DNA of 64,000 nucleotides from Sphaerisporangium dianthi. GTDB taxonomy: Bacteria; Actinomycetota; Actinomycetes; Streptosporangiales; Streptosporangiaceae. The stretch spans positions 1 through 64,000 of the forward strand of contig NZ_JBHSFP010000030.1 in NCBI RefSeq assembly GCF_042654065.1. The letters run 5' to 3'. Below are positions 44,542 to 54,105 of the stretch, in pieces (the stretch's first letter is position 1; every line of letters starts with the position of its first letter). The notes under the pieces were generated by a model, which was not told the DNA's origin, ran no database searches, and worked only from the letters and a program-made list of their open reading frames with translations. The translations under genes and the position numbers were made by a program.

Positions 44542-45909
44542 TCACGGACCGGACCCGGCGGGGGCGCCGCCGATGAGGAAGTCCCCGACCGAGGACTCGG
44601 TGGCCCAGTCGAGCCCGAAGGCGCGCGCGGCCAGGTCGGCGTCGCCGCTGCCGAGCGCGCACGGCGCCATCCCCATCGCGGTGGCCACCAGGTAGAAGGT
44701 CTGGTAGAGCACGCCGACGTTCTTGAGCGTGGCGGCGTAGGCGAGGCCGGAGTACTTCCACGACACGCGCCTGAAGCGCGAGGTGACGGTGATCAGCACG
44801 TCGGGGTCGGCGAGGCCGCCGGTCGCCAGCCGCGCCACGGCCAGCATCGCCCGCGTGTCCTCGGGCCTGGCGGGCAGGGTGACGAGCCTGTGGCCGAGCG
44901 GGTCGTAGTAGTAGACGCCGCCGTCCAGGCCCTCGCACCGGGCGACGGTGAGGTACAGCTCCAGCTCGTAGGCGGCGCCACCGCCCGGGTAGGGCCTGCT
45001 GCTGGCCTCGTACGGCCTGCCGGGCACGGGCCCGTGGACGTCCTTCACCCTGGCCGCCCGGTAGAGCAGCTCGCCGAGCTGCCTGAGGGTCGGCGGCGCG
45101 GCGTACTCGCGCACCGATCTGCGCGACTCCAGCACGGTCGTGAACGGCGGGTCGGCGACGGCGGCCTCCTCCAGGGAGGGGGCGTACAGCTCCACCGCGG
45201 CGCCCTCGGGAGGCCGCTTGACCGCCGGCTCCGGCGGCAGCTCGTCCGCGAAGCGGAAGGTGGCGCCGAACGGCTGGTCGTGCCGCCCCGACCTGCTCCT
45301 CGAGTGGAAGAGCAGGTCGTGGAAGTCCCACGCCCGCAGCGCGGGGTCGCGTTCCTCGGCGTCACCGGCGAACGCCATGCCGGCGGCGACGAGATGGGCG
45401 AGCGCCTCGGGCGCCTCCTTCACCAGGACCGGGCGGGCGAGCGCCGCGAGCAGCGGCATGGCGTCCTCGGTGAGGGTGACGCGGTGCCGGGACATCGGGG
45501 ACTCAAGGACGAGCCCCTGTTCGGACCTGCGGACGAACGCGAACCTCGACAGGCTCACGGTGTCCTGGGGGGTGAGGGCGGGCAGGCGGAACCCGGCGTC
45601 GCGGGCGATGGGCGCCACCCGCAGCAGCGGCTCGACCGCGTGGACGAGCACCGGGTGCAGCCGCGACAGCGTCAGGTACAGCACGGCGGCCTCCTGACTC
45701 GTCCCGCCGGCCGCCAGCAGCCGTTCGGCCAGGTCGTCCTCGCCGGCCAGCGTGCCGGGCAGCTCGCGCAGCAGCGACTCGACGGCCCGCGGGACGCCGC
45801 GCAGGGTGACCGCGCCGAAGGGCTGGGTGATGGTCACCACGCCGTCCGCCGCGTCGACGACGGCGTCCTCGCGCAGGCCCACCATGGGCATGGGCGCCGG
45901 GCCGGTCAC
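44542..45909 (-). CDS. SagB-type azoline dehydrogenase
   Basis: FMN-dependent dehydrogenase of the nitroreductase superfamily that oxidises azolines made by YcaO enzymes to azoles. The 455-residue protein has an N-terminal helical half and a C-terminal SagB domain with FTTVLESRRSVREYAAPPTL, SSRPYPGGGAAYELELYL and the conserved Lys-Tyr pair (K385-Y386 in VSWKYSGLAYAA) that is catalytic in McbC-type oxidases. The GTG at 45909 overlaps the YcaO stop (GTGA); internal ATGs at 45891 and 45885 are possible. Confidence 0.88.
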   Translation of the reverse strand: MTGPAPMPMVGLREDAVVDAADGVVTITQPFGAVTLRGVPRAVESLLRELPGTLAGEDDLAERLLAAGGTSQEAAVLYLTLSRLHPVLVHAVEPLLRVAPIARDAGFRLPALTPQDTVSLSRFAFVRRSEQGLVLESPMSRHRVTLTEDAMPLLAALARPVLVKEAPEALAHLVAAGMAFAGDAEERDPALRAWDFHDLLFHSRSRSGRHDQPFGATFRFADELPPEPAVKRPPEGAAVELYAPSLEEAAVADPPFTTVLESRRSVREYAAPPTLRQLGELLYRAARVKDVHGPVPGRPYEASSRPYPGGGAAYELELYLTVARCEGLDGGVYYYDPLGHRLVTLPARPEDTRAMLAVARLATGGLADPDVLITVTSRFRRVSWKYSGLAYAATLKNVGVLYQTFYLVATAMGMAPCALGSGDADLAARAFGLDWATESSVGDFLIGGAPAGSGP

Positions 45910-48158
45910 AGGAACATCGTGATGGGGTTCATCCGCTCCTCCGGGGTGGGCTCGGCGAGCCAGCCGAGCCGGACGGGCACGTCGTAGAGGCGGCCGGGAG
46001 CGAGCCGGCGCCAGAAGTGGCGCATTCCCGGCACGATCACCTTGACGACCGGCAGGCCGATGTCGGGCCGGGTCTGGTCGAGCACGAGCATCTCCATGCC
46101 GCGCTCCTCGACCAGCGCGCGGGCCGCCTCGACGTCGTCGAGCAGGTCGGCGGTGGCGGGCCGGGCGTAGGCGGACGCGGGCACGGCGGGCATGGTCGGC
46201 GACAGGTAGGGATGGTCGGCGACGCGCGCGTTCGTCCACCAGTCGATCTGGTCGGGGTCGGGGAACCGGTAACGGGTGACGCCGTCCGGGCCCACGTCGA
46301 TGACCGCGGGGATGAACTGGTTCAGCTCGGCCAGGGCGCGCTGGACGGCGATGCGCGCGTCGAAGTGGGCGCCGAAGGCCATGATGATGTCCTCGGTCGG
46401 CCCGTGGAGTCGGCGGCTGACCGCGGCGGCCACCGGGACGCCGAGGTCGTTGGTGAGGTCGAGCACGTGAAGGTCGCGGCCGAGGCCGGCGTAGACCTCC
46501 TGGAACTCGTCCATCCACGGGTCGGCGAAGGTGGCGAGGTCGAAGGCGGGCCTGCGCAGGCGGTTGTACCACCAGACGGCCACCGCGTCCCGCTCGGCGA
46601 GCTCCATGAAGCCCTGCAGGACGGCGTCCTCCAGGGAGGAGCCGGCGGCGTTGCCGTTGGAGTCGGCCCAGGCGTAGAGCGGGCCGGTCGCCTGGCCGTC
46701 GTTGTAGTAGTAGTACAGGTAGCCGGTGGGCAGGTACTTGTGCCGCCGCTCGGTCAGCGACCACACGGGCGTCCACTCGATCGCGGCGTCCTCGTCGAGA
46801 GGGTCGTTGACGAAGGAGTAGCTGGAGGTCCCGCCGGCCTCGTGGCGGGTGCGGTACTGGGTGTCGCTGTACAGCGAGCAGGCGTTCGGGTGGACGGCGT
46901 CGGCGCCGAGCTCCCGCAGGCTCGCCCGCCGCCTGGCCTCGTCGCCCTGGAAGATGCCCGAGTAGCGTTCCATGGCCTCGCACATGGCGCTGACCTTCGC
47001 CTGCAGGTCGGTCATGCCCTTGCCGGCGCTCTGGCTGCGCAGGCCCTTGCGCAGCGACCCGAGGTCGCGGACCTGCCGGGCGAAGTTGTGCCCCGCCATG
47101 TACGTCTTGACGAACGGCGTTCCGGTCTCCAGTTTGGCGAGCTCCCGGACGACGCCGGTGACGGGGCTGACGAGGTGGACGTACCGTTCGGCGGTCTCCT
47201 CGGGGTGGCGCGCGCGGTGGCCGCCGTCGGCGGTGAAGGTCTTGGGCCGCGGGCCCAGCTCGACCGGCGACCCGGCGATCGCGGTCATCATGCCCGCGTC
47301 GCCGCACTCGGGGCACTGCGGCCTGCGGCGCAGCTCATGGCGGGTGGCGCCGAGCTGCATGGTGTCGAAGGTGATCACATCTCGCTGCGCGGCGTTCCTC
47401 GTCCCCGCCAGCCATTTCACCGCCTCGGCCGCGACCAGGCGGACGCCCGCGCCGCGGGTGAGCGGCAGGTCGGCGGCGGGCAGCGCCAGCGGCTTGCTGC
47501 GCAGCCTGTCCTCCAGGTACGCCAGCGCCTGCCTGTGCCCTTCCAGCCGCTGCGACAGGCACCGCCAGCAGCCTCCGCCGGTCCCCGGCTGGAAGACGGG
47601 CCCGATCCACAGGACGGGGCCCACCGTGCGGGCCGGCAGCCACGGCCGCCCGTCCGCCAGGTGCGTCCTGTTGATCTCCGCCAGTTCAGGGCGCAGGTAG
47701 TCGTCGGTCAGCACGACGGTCAGCGCCGCCCCCTCCCCCGGGCCGGTGACGCGCACCCCCTCCTCCGCCAGCAGCCGCCGGAGCTCCTCGCCCGGCACGT
47801 CGCCGATGGTCAGCACCTCGGCCCGCGCGGCCCGCACCGCGGCCACCGCCTCCTGCCCGTCGCGCCCCGCCATCTCCCAGAAGGCGGCCGTCCCCCGGTC
47901 CAGGTCCTCGGTGACGTCGACCACGAGACCGCGCTGCCGGAGCGTCTGCAGCACGTAGTAGACGTTCTCCGGCGGGACGTCCGGCTCCACCGCGACCAGG
48001 ATGTCGTGGACGGTGTGCTTGCCGTCGAGCAGACCCGCCACCGCCTCGATCGACCGGCCGGTGAGGACGTGGGTGTCGCGCTCGGAGATCAGGAAGACCC
48101 CTTCTCCCTCGATGACCTCCACCCTGAAGTGGCGGCGAAAAGCTGGTCGGGCGTCCAT
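45906..48158 (-). CDS. Fused E1-like/YcaO cyclodehydratase (TOMM C-D protein)
   Basis: A 750-residue fusion that should convert Cys/Ser/Thr in the precursor to azolines using ATP. Residues 1-85 look like the PqqD-like precursor-recognition fold. Residues 110-300 are the E1-like part with a zinc site from C197-x2-C200 and C282-x2-C285. Residues 325-750 are YcaO: SAGKGMTDLQAKVS (377), MCEAMERYSG (392), NGNAAGSSLEDAV (501) and GFMELAERDA (516) carry the ATP/Mg ligands. It ends NPITMFL rather than a Pro-rich PxPxP tail. The ATG follows AAGGGAA. Confidence 0.93.
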   Translation of the reverse strand: MDARPAFRRHFRVEVIEGEGVFLISERDTHVLTGRSIEAVAGLLDGKHTVHDILVAVEPDVPPENVYYVLQTLRQRGLVVDVTEDLDRGTAAFWEMAGRDGQEAVAAVRAARAEVLTIGDVPGEELRRLLAEEGVRVTGPGEGAALTVVLTDDYLRPELAEINRTHLADGRPWLPARTVGPVLWIGPVFQPGTGGGCWRCLSQRLEGHRQALAYLEDRLRSKPLALPAADLPLTRGAGVRLVAAEAVKWLAGTRNAAQRDVITFDTMQLGATRHELRRRPQCPECGDAGMMTAIAGSPVELGPRPKTFTADGGHRARHPEETAERYVHLVSPVTGVVRELAKLETGTPFVKTYMAGHNFARQVRDLGSLRKGLRSQSAGKGMTDLQAKVSAMCEAMERYSGIFQGDEARRRASLRELGADAVHPNACSLYSDTQYRTRHEAGGTSSYSFVNDPLDEDAAIEWTPVWSLTERRHKYLPTGYLYYYYNDGQATGPLYAWADSNGNAAGSSLEDAVLQGFMELAERDAVAVWWYNRLRRPAFDLATFADPWMDEFQEVYAGLGRDLHVLDLTNDLGVPVAAAVSRRLHGPTEDIIMAFGAHFDARIAVQRALAELNQFIPAVIDVGPDGVTRYRFPDPDQIDWWTNARVADHPYLSPTMPAVPASAYARPATADLLDDVEAARALVEERGMEMLVLDQTRPDIGLPVVKVIVPGMRHFWRRLAPGRLYDVPVRLGWLAEPTPEERMNPITMFL

Positions 48159-48173
48159 GGCGTTCCCTTCGGA

Positions 48174-51100
48174 TCAGTGCACGAGGCGGAGCGAGGCGAC
48201 CTGGTCGTCGGCCAGCCGCAGGAGGGTGAGCCCCGCCGCGGCGAGCCCGTTGACGGCGGACAGCGCGAGGCGGTCGGCGCGCCGCCGGTCGGCGAACCAG
48301 CGGCCGGTGTGGTCCCTGCGGCGCAGCAGCTCGGCGGCCAGCCCCCGCGCGGACCGCTCCAGGGCCTCCTCTCCGGTGAGGCGGGCGGTGTGCAGCGCCA
48401 CCTCGGCGTCCACCACGAGCCGCGCGCACGAGCGTCCGGCGTCGGGCGCGCAGTACCTGGCCACCCGCTCCCGCAGGGCGCCGGGGACCTCGCCGGTGAC
48501 CAGGTGGGCCGTGGCGACGGCGGCCAGCAGCGAGCCGGGCGTGCCGAGGCCGAACCGGTGCGCCAGCAGCGGGCCGGAGGCGGCGCCGGTCCTGCCGAGC
48601 GCGGCCGCGCTGACGGCCAGCGACCACACCAGCCCGTCCTGCCCGGTCGGCAGCCCTTCGAGCGCGAGCACCCCCGGCGGGTAGGGCGGGCGAGCCGCGA
48701 CGCCCGAGGCCAGTTCGGCCAGCAGTTCCTCGTGCAGCCGCCCGGCGAGGGCTTCGGCCGCGGGGACCGCCGTGGGCGAGGCCTCGCGCAGCTTGTGCAG
48801 GGCCAGCAGCAGCCCGGCCCTGCCGAGGACGGGCTCGGCCGACGTGGGGCGGGAGAGCTCGGCCTCGGCGAGCGGCACCAGCTCGGCCGCCCGTTCGACC
48901 AGCCTGGGGTCGGCCAGTGTGGCGCCGCAGCGGCTCAGCGCGTAGATCGCCGAGCCGATCCCCACGAAGGCCCCGACGGGAGCGAGCGCCCCGCACATCC
49001 TGCGGTAGACGGCCGAGCGGGTGGACAGCGTCGCGAACTCGGCCGAGGCGTCCAGCGCGTCCTGCGCGGCCGTCCAGTGGCGGGGGGCGCCGGTGGTGGC
49101 GTACAGCTCGGCGAGGAAGACGGCCAGGCCCGCGGTGCCGGTCAGCAGGTCGCCGTGCAGGGGTTCGATCTGGTCCAGCCCGTGCGCGGGGTAGGTGACC
49201 ACGCCGATCCAGCCCGACCGCTCGCCGGCGGGCCCGCCCGCGGGCGAGCCGAGCGGGACGGCGGTGGCGAGCACCTGGTCGGCCAGCTCGCCCGCGCGGG
49301 CGAGCAGCACCTCGCCCTGCGGCTCCTCCCGGCGGCCCGACAGCTCGTACAGGTGCAGGCCGATCTCGCGCACCGTGCGGGGCCGGGGCCCGGCGCCGGG
49401 GAATGACGCGGGCAGCTCGCCGGCGCCGGTGAAGTCAAGGCAGGTCTCCAGAACGGCGAGGTGCTCGTCCACGGGGAACCCCGCCAGGTCGGCGAGACGG
49501 TCCTGGAGCCGCTGCCAGGCCGTGCCGGAGAAGTGGCCGGGGATCTCGACGTCGTCGGGGGTGAACACCGAGTCCGACCCGGGTTTGGAGACGAACAGCG
49601 GGACGTCCATCCGGCGGAACGCGTCGATCTCCTGCTCGACGATCTCCAGGATGTCCTCGCGCCCCGGGTCACGCCGCAGCGTCTCCCTGGCGCTGCGGAA
49701 CAGGTGGGCCAGGGCGACCTCTCTGGCCATCCCGTCGATCAGCGCCCCGGGGCTCAGGCTCATGCCGAGCAGGTCGACGCAGTCGAAGGTGCTGCGCCAG
49801 ATGTAGCGGACCGGGGCGTCCTTCAGCAGCGCCAGCGGGCCGCGCGCGTCTGCCAGCAGCTCCTGGTTGCGCGCGAGGCAGGCCTGCATCAGCCGGTAGC
49901 CCTCGGCCACCTCGTCGGCGTAGCGGCTGGGGTCGGCCAGCTCACCCGCGCCCCAGGTGGGCCGGTACGGGGGCGCCTCCCAGCCGAGCGGGTACCCCGT
50001 GGAGTTCCGCGCGATCTGCTCCTGCAGCCCTGCCATGCAGCCGATGTCCTGCGCCTGGACGCCGCCCGCGATCACCCGGGGGAAGCTGATGACGGCGGTC
50101 TTGGCCACCGTCTCCTCGACCTTCCCCCACAGGGACCGGATGCGGTCGCCGATGAGGGACGGCTTGCTGATGCGGGCCTGCAGGACGTTCTCCAGGTCGA
50201 TGAAGACCGGCGTGTCCCCCTTGGCGACCAGGTTGTCCGCCCACAGGTCGCGGCACTCCAGGAACTGCGCCAGCCTGGCCAGCATGCCGAGGCGCGTGTA
50301 GTAGCGGCGGACGCCGTCCTCGTCGGCGGCGGGCTCGGCGGTGACGTACTCCTCCCAGCCGTAGGCGCCGCGCAGGACGACCTTGCGGGTGTGCAGGGCG
50401 AGCGGCAGCCCGTGGTTGTTCAGCAGGGCGCACACGTCCATCAGGCCGACCACCGAGCGCAGGTCCTTGGGCTTGTAGACCACCCGCTCGCCCGAGGCGA
50501 AGGTGAGCAGCGTGACCACCCTGCCGTGGTCGTGCGGGTCGCCGGAGTCGCCGGAGTACCCGGTGACCGGGCCGGGAGCGGCCCACCCCCACAGCGTCCT
50601 GCGCAGCTCCGGCAGGTCGGCGTTCAGCCGGTCGAACAGCTCGTGGACCACGCGCCTCCACTGCAGGCAGGTCGTGCCCATGACGTAGGCGAGGCCGGGC
50701 AGGGTCTCCAGCCGGTCGAGCCAGCCCGCCTGGCTGACGTCCAGGCCCGGGCTCTGCAGCCAGGCGGACACGTCGTTGGCGGTGCCGGCGAGCTGCGCCT
50801 CGAACGCGAAGCCCGAGAAGCAGACCTGCGTCAGGCGCTCGACGAGCTGTCCCGCGATGTCCTCGCACGCCTCGGCGGTGACGGGCACGCCGCGCACCGT
50901 CCCGTCCTTGATGTCGACCAGCCGGTTCACCGCCCGCCTGAACGCGACGAACGGGGAGCCGGGCCGGCCGGACGCGGGGTCGGCCGCGGCGGTGGGCGGC
51001 TGGGCGAGCAGGAAGTCCACCAGGGCGTACCCCCAGTCGGGGAGCCTGCGCGGGTCGGCGAGCCGTACGTCGACGAGCCCGGCGCCGAGGTCGCGGCCGG

Positions 51101-51356
51101 AGCGCCTGCGGTGGTGCAGCAGCGCCCGCTTGGCGTCCTCGTCGTCGCCGACGGCGGCCTTGAGCCAGCGTCTGGTGCGCTCGGAGGCCTGCCGCGGGCT
51201 GCGCCCGGCGACGGGGACGAAGAACTTCCCCGACACGCGTTCGGGGAAGGGCGCGGCCGCGGCCAGCACGGCTATCAGCCGTTCGTCCCCGCCCGGCACG
51301 GCGAGCAGGCCCTCGCCCTGCGCTTCGGCGTACCCGGGGTGAACCGAGACCGTCAT
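48174..51356 (-). CDS. LanM-type class II synthetase, cyclase domain degenerate
   Basis: A 1060-residue LanM. The dehydratase part (about 130-690) keeps GDPHDHGR (D273, H275), Lys295 in YKPKDL, D370 and N375, D387 in FIDLEN, and the elimination pair R517/T523 in VRYIWRST. The usual His of the D-x-H motif is Trp (W372). The C-terminal cyclase domain (about 735-1060) keeps the GTAGLAVFL helix pattern, but the zinc-site motifs are changed: HGxxG reads TGQDG (904-908), WCxGxPG reads FGLGTPG (935-941) and CHG reads CAR (977-979). Activity may be dehydration only. It lies 15 bases before the YcaO gene. Confidence 0.92.
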   Translation of the reverse strand: MTVSVHPGYAEAQGEGLLAVPGGDERLIAVLAAAAPFPERVSGKFFVPVAGRSPRQASERTRRWLKAAVGDDEDAKRALLHHRRRSGRDLGAGLVDVRLADPRRLPDWGYALVDFLLAQPPTAAADPASGRPGSPFVAFRRAVNRLVDIKDGTVRGVPVTAEACEDIAGQLVERLTQVCFSGFAFEAQLAGTANDVSAWLQSPGLDVSQAGWLDRLETLPGLAYVMGTTCLQWRRVVHELFDRLNADLPELRRTLWGWAAPGPVTGYSGDSGDPHDHGRVVTLLTFASGERVVYKPKDLRSVVGLMDVCALLNNHGLPLALHTRKVVLRGAYGWEEYVTAEPAADEDGVRRYYTRLGMLARLAQFLECRDLWADNLVAKGDTPVFIDLENVLQARISKPSLIGDRIRSLWGKVEETVAKTAVISFPRVIAGGVQAQDIGCMAGLQEQIARNSTGYPLGWEAPPYRPTWGAGELADPSRYADEVAEGYRLMQACLARNQELLADARGPLALLKDAPVRYIWRSTFDCVDLLGMSLSPGALIDGMAREVALAHLFRSARETLRRDPGREDILEIVEQEIDAFRRMDVPLFVSKPGSDSVFTPDDVEIPGHFSGTAWQRLQDRLADLAGFPVDEHLAVLETCLDFTGAGELPASFPGAGPRPRTVREIGLHLYELSGRREEPQGEVLLARAGELADQVLATAVPLGSPAGGPAGERSGWIGVVTYPAHGLDQIEPLHGDLLTGTAGLAVFLAELYATTGAPRHWTAAQDALDASAEFATLSTRSAVYRRMCGALAPVGAFVGIGSAIYALSRCGATLADPRLVERAAELVPLAEAELSRPTSAEPVLGRAGLLLALHKLREASPTAVPAAEALAGRLHEELLAELASGVAARPPYPPGVLALEGLPTGQDGLVWSLAVSAAALGRTGAASGPLLAHRFGLGTPGSLLAAVATAHLVTGEVPGALRERVARYCAPDAGRSCARLVVDAEVALHTARLTGEEALERSARGLAAELLRRRDHTGRWFADRRRADRLALSAVNGLAAAGLTLLRLADDQVASLRLVH

Positions 51357-51357
51357 C

Positions 51358-54105
51358 TCAGACCTCCTGTCGGCGGACCATTCGGGCGAAGAGCGGGTTC
51401 TGGTCCATCAGCTCCTCGAAGGGGCCGTCGGCGACGACCCTGCCCTGGTCGAGTACGTAGATCCGATCCGCCGACCTGATGGTGCTCAGCCGGTGCGCGA
51501 TCACGATGCGGGTGATGTCCAGCTCGGCGATCCTCCGGCTGACCAGCGCCTGCGTGTGGTTGTCCAGGGCGCTCGTCGCCTCGTCGAGGATGAGGATCCG
51601 CGGGCGCTTGACCAGCGCCCTGGCGATGAGCAGCCGCTGGAGCTGGCCTCCGGAGAAGGACGCGTTGTCCTCCCCGACGACCGTGTGCATGCCCATGGGC
51701 ATCGCGGCGATGTCGCCGTCGAGGTCGGCCAGGCGGGCCGCCCGCCAGGCGTCCTCCTCCACCGCGCCGGGCACGTCGCCGATGATGTTCTCCATGATCG
51801 AGCCCCGCAGCACTCTGGCCTGCTGCATCACCACGCCCACCTGGGTGCGCACCCGGCGCAGGTCGAGGTCGCGCACGTCGCCGCCGTCGTAGAGCACCTG
51901 GCCGGTGCGGGGAGGCTCGAAGCCGAGCAGCAGCCGCACCAGCGTGGACTTGCCCGCGCCCGACGGGCCGGCGACGGCGACGAACTCACCCGGCCGGAAC
52001 ACCATCGAGACGTCGTCGAGGATCCGCATCGCGGTGCCCGGGTAGGCGAAGGAGACCCCGGCGAGCCTTACCAGGCCGGTCAGCTCGCCCGGGTCCTTGG
52101 CGCCCGGCGGCGTCTCGGCCGCCCGCTCCAGCACCGGCCGCAGCCGCTCGAACCTCGGCAGCAGGGCGAAGCCCGCCTCCACGGCCCTGTTCATCTGGCC
52201 GAGCGCGAGCACGAACTGGCCGAGCGCCACGGCGGCGATGACGAAGGACGCCGCGGGCACGCCCAGGGCCAGCCCCGTGACCGCCAGCAGGAGCAGCAGC
52301 GCGGGCTGCGCCGAGGCGCCGATCGCCGCCGAGACCGCCCGCTCGCGCTGGGCCGCCGCGGCGGCGCGCTGCTGGGTGGCGAACAGCCGCGACCACAGCC
52401 CGAACACCTGGGCCTCGCGGCCCGCCACGTGGATCTTGTCGATCGCGCCGAGGCACGCGTACAGCAGGGAGTAGATCTTCCCGTACTGCTCGTGCATGAC
52501 CAGCTCGTGCCGCTGCTGGCGGACCGCGCGCCCGGCCAGCACGGCGAGCAGCGCCGCCACCCCTCCCAGCGCGACCAGGGCCAGCCGCCAGTCCACGGCG
52601 ACCAGCACCAGCAGGCCGAGCAGCGAGAACATGCCGCCGAGCAGCGAGTTGACCGCGGCCTCGCCGAGCGACTTTCGCATGTCGGAGACGGCGTTGGCCC
52701 GCTGGACCAGCTCGCCTGTGGAGTAGCGGTTGAAGAACGGCAGGTCCAGGGAGATGAGGTGGCTCCAGACGGCGGGTTCGAGCCGTTCCTGCAGGCGGCC
52801 GTGCACGCGGACGAGCAGCGAGTTGCGCAGCGCGAGCAGCAGGGCCCCCGCGCACACCATCCCCGCGATGATCACCGCGATCCAGGCCATCGCCGGCCGG
52901 TCGGCCGGGTCGGCCGCCGACCGCAGCAGCGTGAAGGTGAACAGGGGGACTCCGAGCGCGAGCAGCGCGGCGCCGCCGCCGGCCGCGACCAGCCAGCCCA
53001 GCTCGCGGCCCGCGCCGCGCAGGCCGAACCTGAGCAGGGCGAGAGGCGAGGCGAGGCCCTCGCCGAGGGGCGGGTAGACCTGCCAGGCGTCCGGGGCGAG
53101 GCCCGCGGCCACGGCCTCGGTCACCCGGCACGGCTCCGAGGCGGGGTCCGCGGCGCGGTAGCCGCCCCGGTGCGGCAGCAGCGCCACCGGCCGCCCGCCC
53201 TCCCGGGTGAAGCCGACCATGGGGACGGTCGCCGTACGCCACCACCGCCCTTCCAGCCGCACCCGGCGGTGCCTGACCCTGGCGGCGTCCAGCGCCGCGC
53301 CGAGCGGATCCCCGGACGCTGGGCCTGCGTCCGGGGCCGCCCCCAGCGGGTCGCCGGACGCAGGACCGAAGTCCCGCGCCGCGAACCCGCAGTGGTCACC
53401 GAGCGCCTTGACGACCTTCACGGCGTGCTCGGCGCCGGTCCGCGGCCGGTCAGGAGAGGGTGGCGCGCCGGCGGCGACGCCGACGTCCACGAAGGACCGC
53501 CGCAGCGTCTCGCCGGTGGCCGCCACCCTGGCCGCGCGCCAGTTGTCCCTGTCGGCCTCCTCGGCCTCGGCCAGCAGCAGCACCTGCGCCAGCGCCCCGC
53601 GGTGCAGCGCGCGCAGCTCGCGGTGGCCCGGCGGGTCCTGCGCGGCGCCGGGGCGGCGGGGGCCGCCCGCGCCGTCCGGGCCCGCCTGCGCCAGGCGGTG
53701 GGTCCAGGCCGACAGCGCGCCCGCGTCCCTGCGGACGCGGCGCACCGACGTCCCCTCGGCCGGGGAGGCCGTGACCGTGTAGCCGCGCGGCGGGTCGGTC
53801 GCCGCGAACCCGTGCATGACCTGCCCGGTCTCCACCCGCACGACGCGGCGCCGCGGCCCCTGGCCGTCCGCGGGCGCCAGCAGCACGTCGACCGAGCCGC
53901 TGACCACCAGCCAGCAGGCGTAGGGGTCGATCAGCTCGATCTCGCTGACGGGGTAGCCGGCCATGCGGCCGTCGCCGCGTGCGCCCCCGCCCGTCATGGC
54001 GTCGCCGCCGGGACGGCCGTCCCCGCCGGCGTCGCGCGGGGAAGGCCGGTCGTCGCCGCGGGTGTGCCCGTTCGCGCCGTTGTCACTGAGGGGGTGTCCG
54101 TTCAT
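51358..54105 (-). CDS. NHLM-type ABC transporter with N-terminal cNMP-like domain
   Basis: Second ABC protein of the NHLM export system (915 residues). A Gly/Asp-rich N-terminus is followed by a cyclic-nucleotide-binding-like domain (SEIELIDPYACWLVVSGSVD), a long linker with a duplicated PASGDPLGAA segment, six helices (about 400-640) and the ATPase: Walker A GPSGAGKSTLVRLLLGF, signature FSGGQLQRLLIARAL, Walker B ILILDEATSALDNHT. It has no peptidase domain. The ATG at 54105 overlaps the previous stop (ATGA); it ends one base before the LanM start region. Confidence 0.92.
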   Translation of the reverse strand: MNGHPLSDNGANGHTRGDDRPSPRDAGGDGRPGGDAMTGGGARGDGRMAGYPVSEIELIDPYACWLVVSGSVDVLLAPADGQGPRRRVVRVETGQVMHGFAATDPPRGYTVTASPAEGTSVRRVRRDAGALSAWTHRLAQAGPDGAGGPRRPGAAQDPPGHRELRALHRGALAQVLLLAEAEEADRDNWRAARVAATGETLRRSFVDVGVAAGAPPSPDRPRTGAEHAVKVVKALGDHCGFAARDFGPASGDPLGAAPDAGPASGDPLGAALDAARVRHRRVRLEGRWWRTATVPMVGFTREGGRPVALLPHRGGYRAADPASEPCRVTEAVAAGLAPDAWQVYPPLGEGLASPLALLRFGLRGAGRELGWLVAAGGGAALLALGVPLFTFTLLRSAADPADRPAMAWIAVIIAGMVCAGALLLALRNSLLVRVHGRLQERLEPAVWSHLISLDLPFFNRYSTGELVQRANAVSDMRKSLGEAAVNSLLGGMFSLLGLLVLVAVDWRLALVALGGVAALLAVLAGRAVRQQRHELVMHEQYGKIYSLLYACLGAIDKIHVAGREAQVFGLWSRLFATQQRAAAAAQRERAVSAAIGASAQPALLLLLAVTGLALGVPAASFVIAAVALGQFVLALGQMNRAVEAGFALLPRFERLRPVLERAAETPPGAKDPGELTGLVRLAGVSFAYPGTAMRILDDVSMVFRPGEFVAVAGPSGAGKSTLVRLLLGFEPPRTGQVLYDGGDVRDLDLRRVRTQVGVVMQQARVLRGSIMENIIGDVPGAVEEDAWRAARLADLDGDIAAMPMGMHTVVGEDNASFSGGQLQRLLIARALVKRPRILILDEATSALDNHTQALVSRRIAELDITRIVIAHRLSTIRSADRIYVLDQGRVVADGPFEELMDQNPLFARMVRRQEV

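Noticed and set aside
46017..49406. Very long plus-strand open frame (over 1100 codons) opposite YcaO/LanM
   Set aside because: Composition is Gly/Arg/Val/Gln-rich without any domain, and it lies antisense to two clearly recognisable enzymes. In this G+C range long antisense frames are expected.
48174..51356. Standard lanthipeptide synthetase with working cyclase
   Set aside because: At least two of the expected zinc ligands and the nearby His are replaced, so ring closure by this protein should not be assumed.
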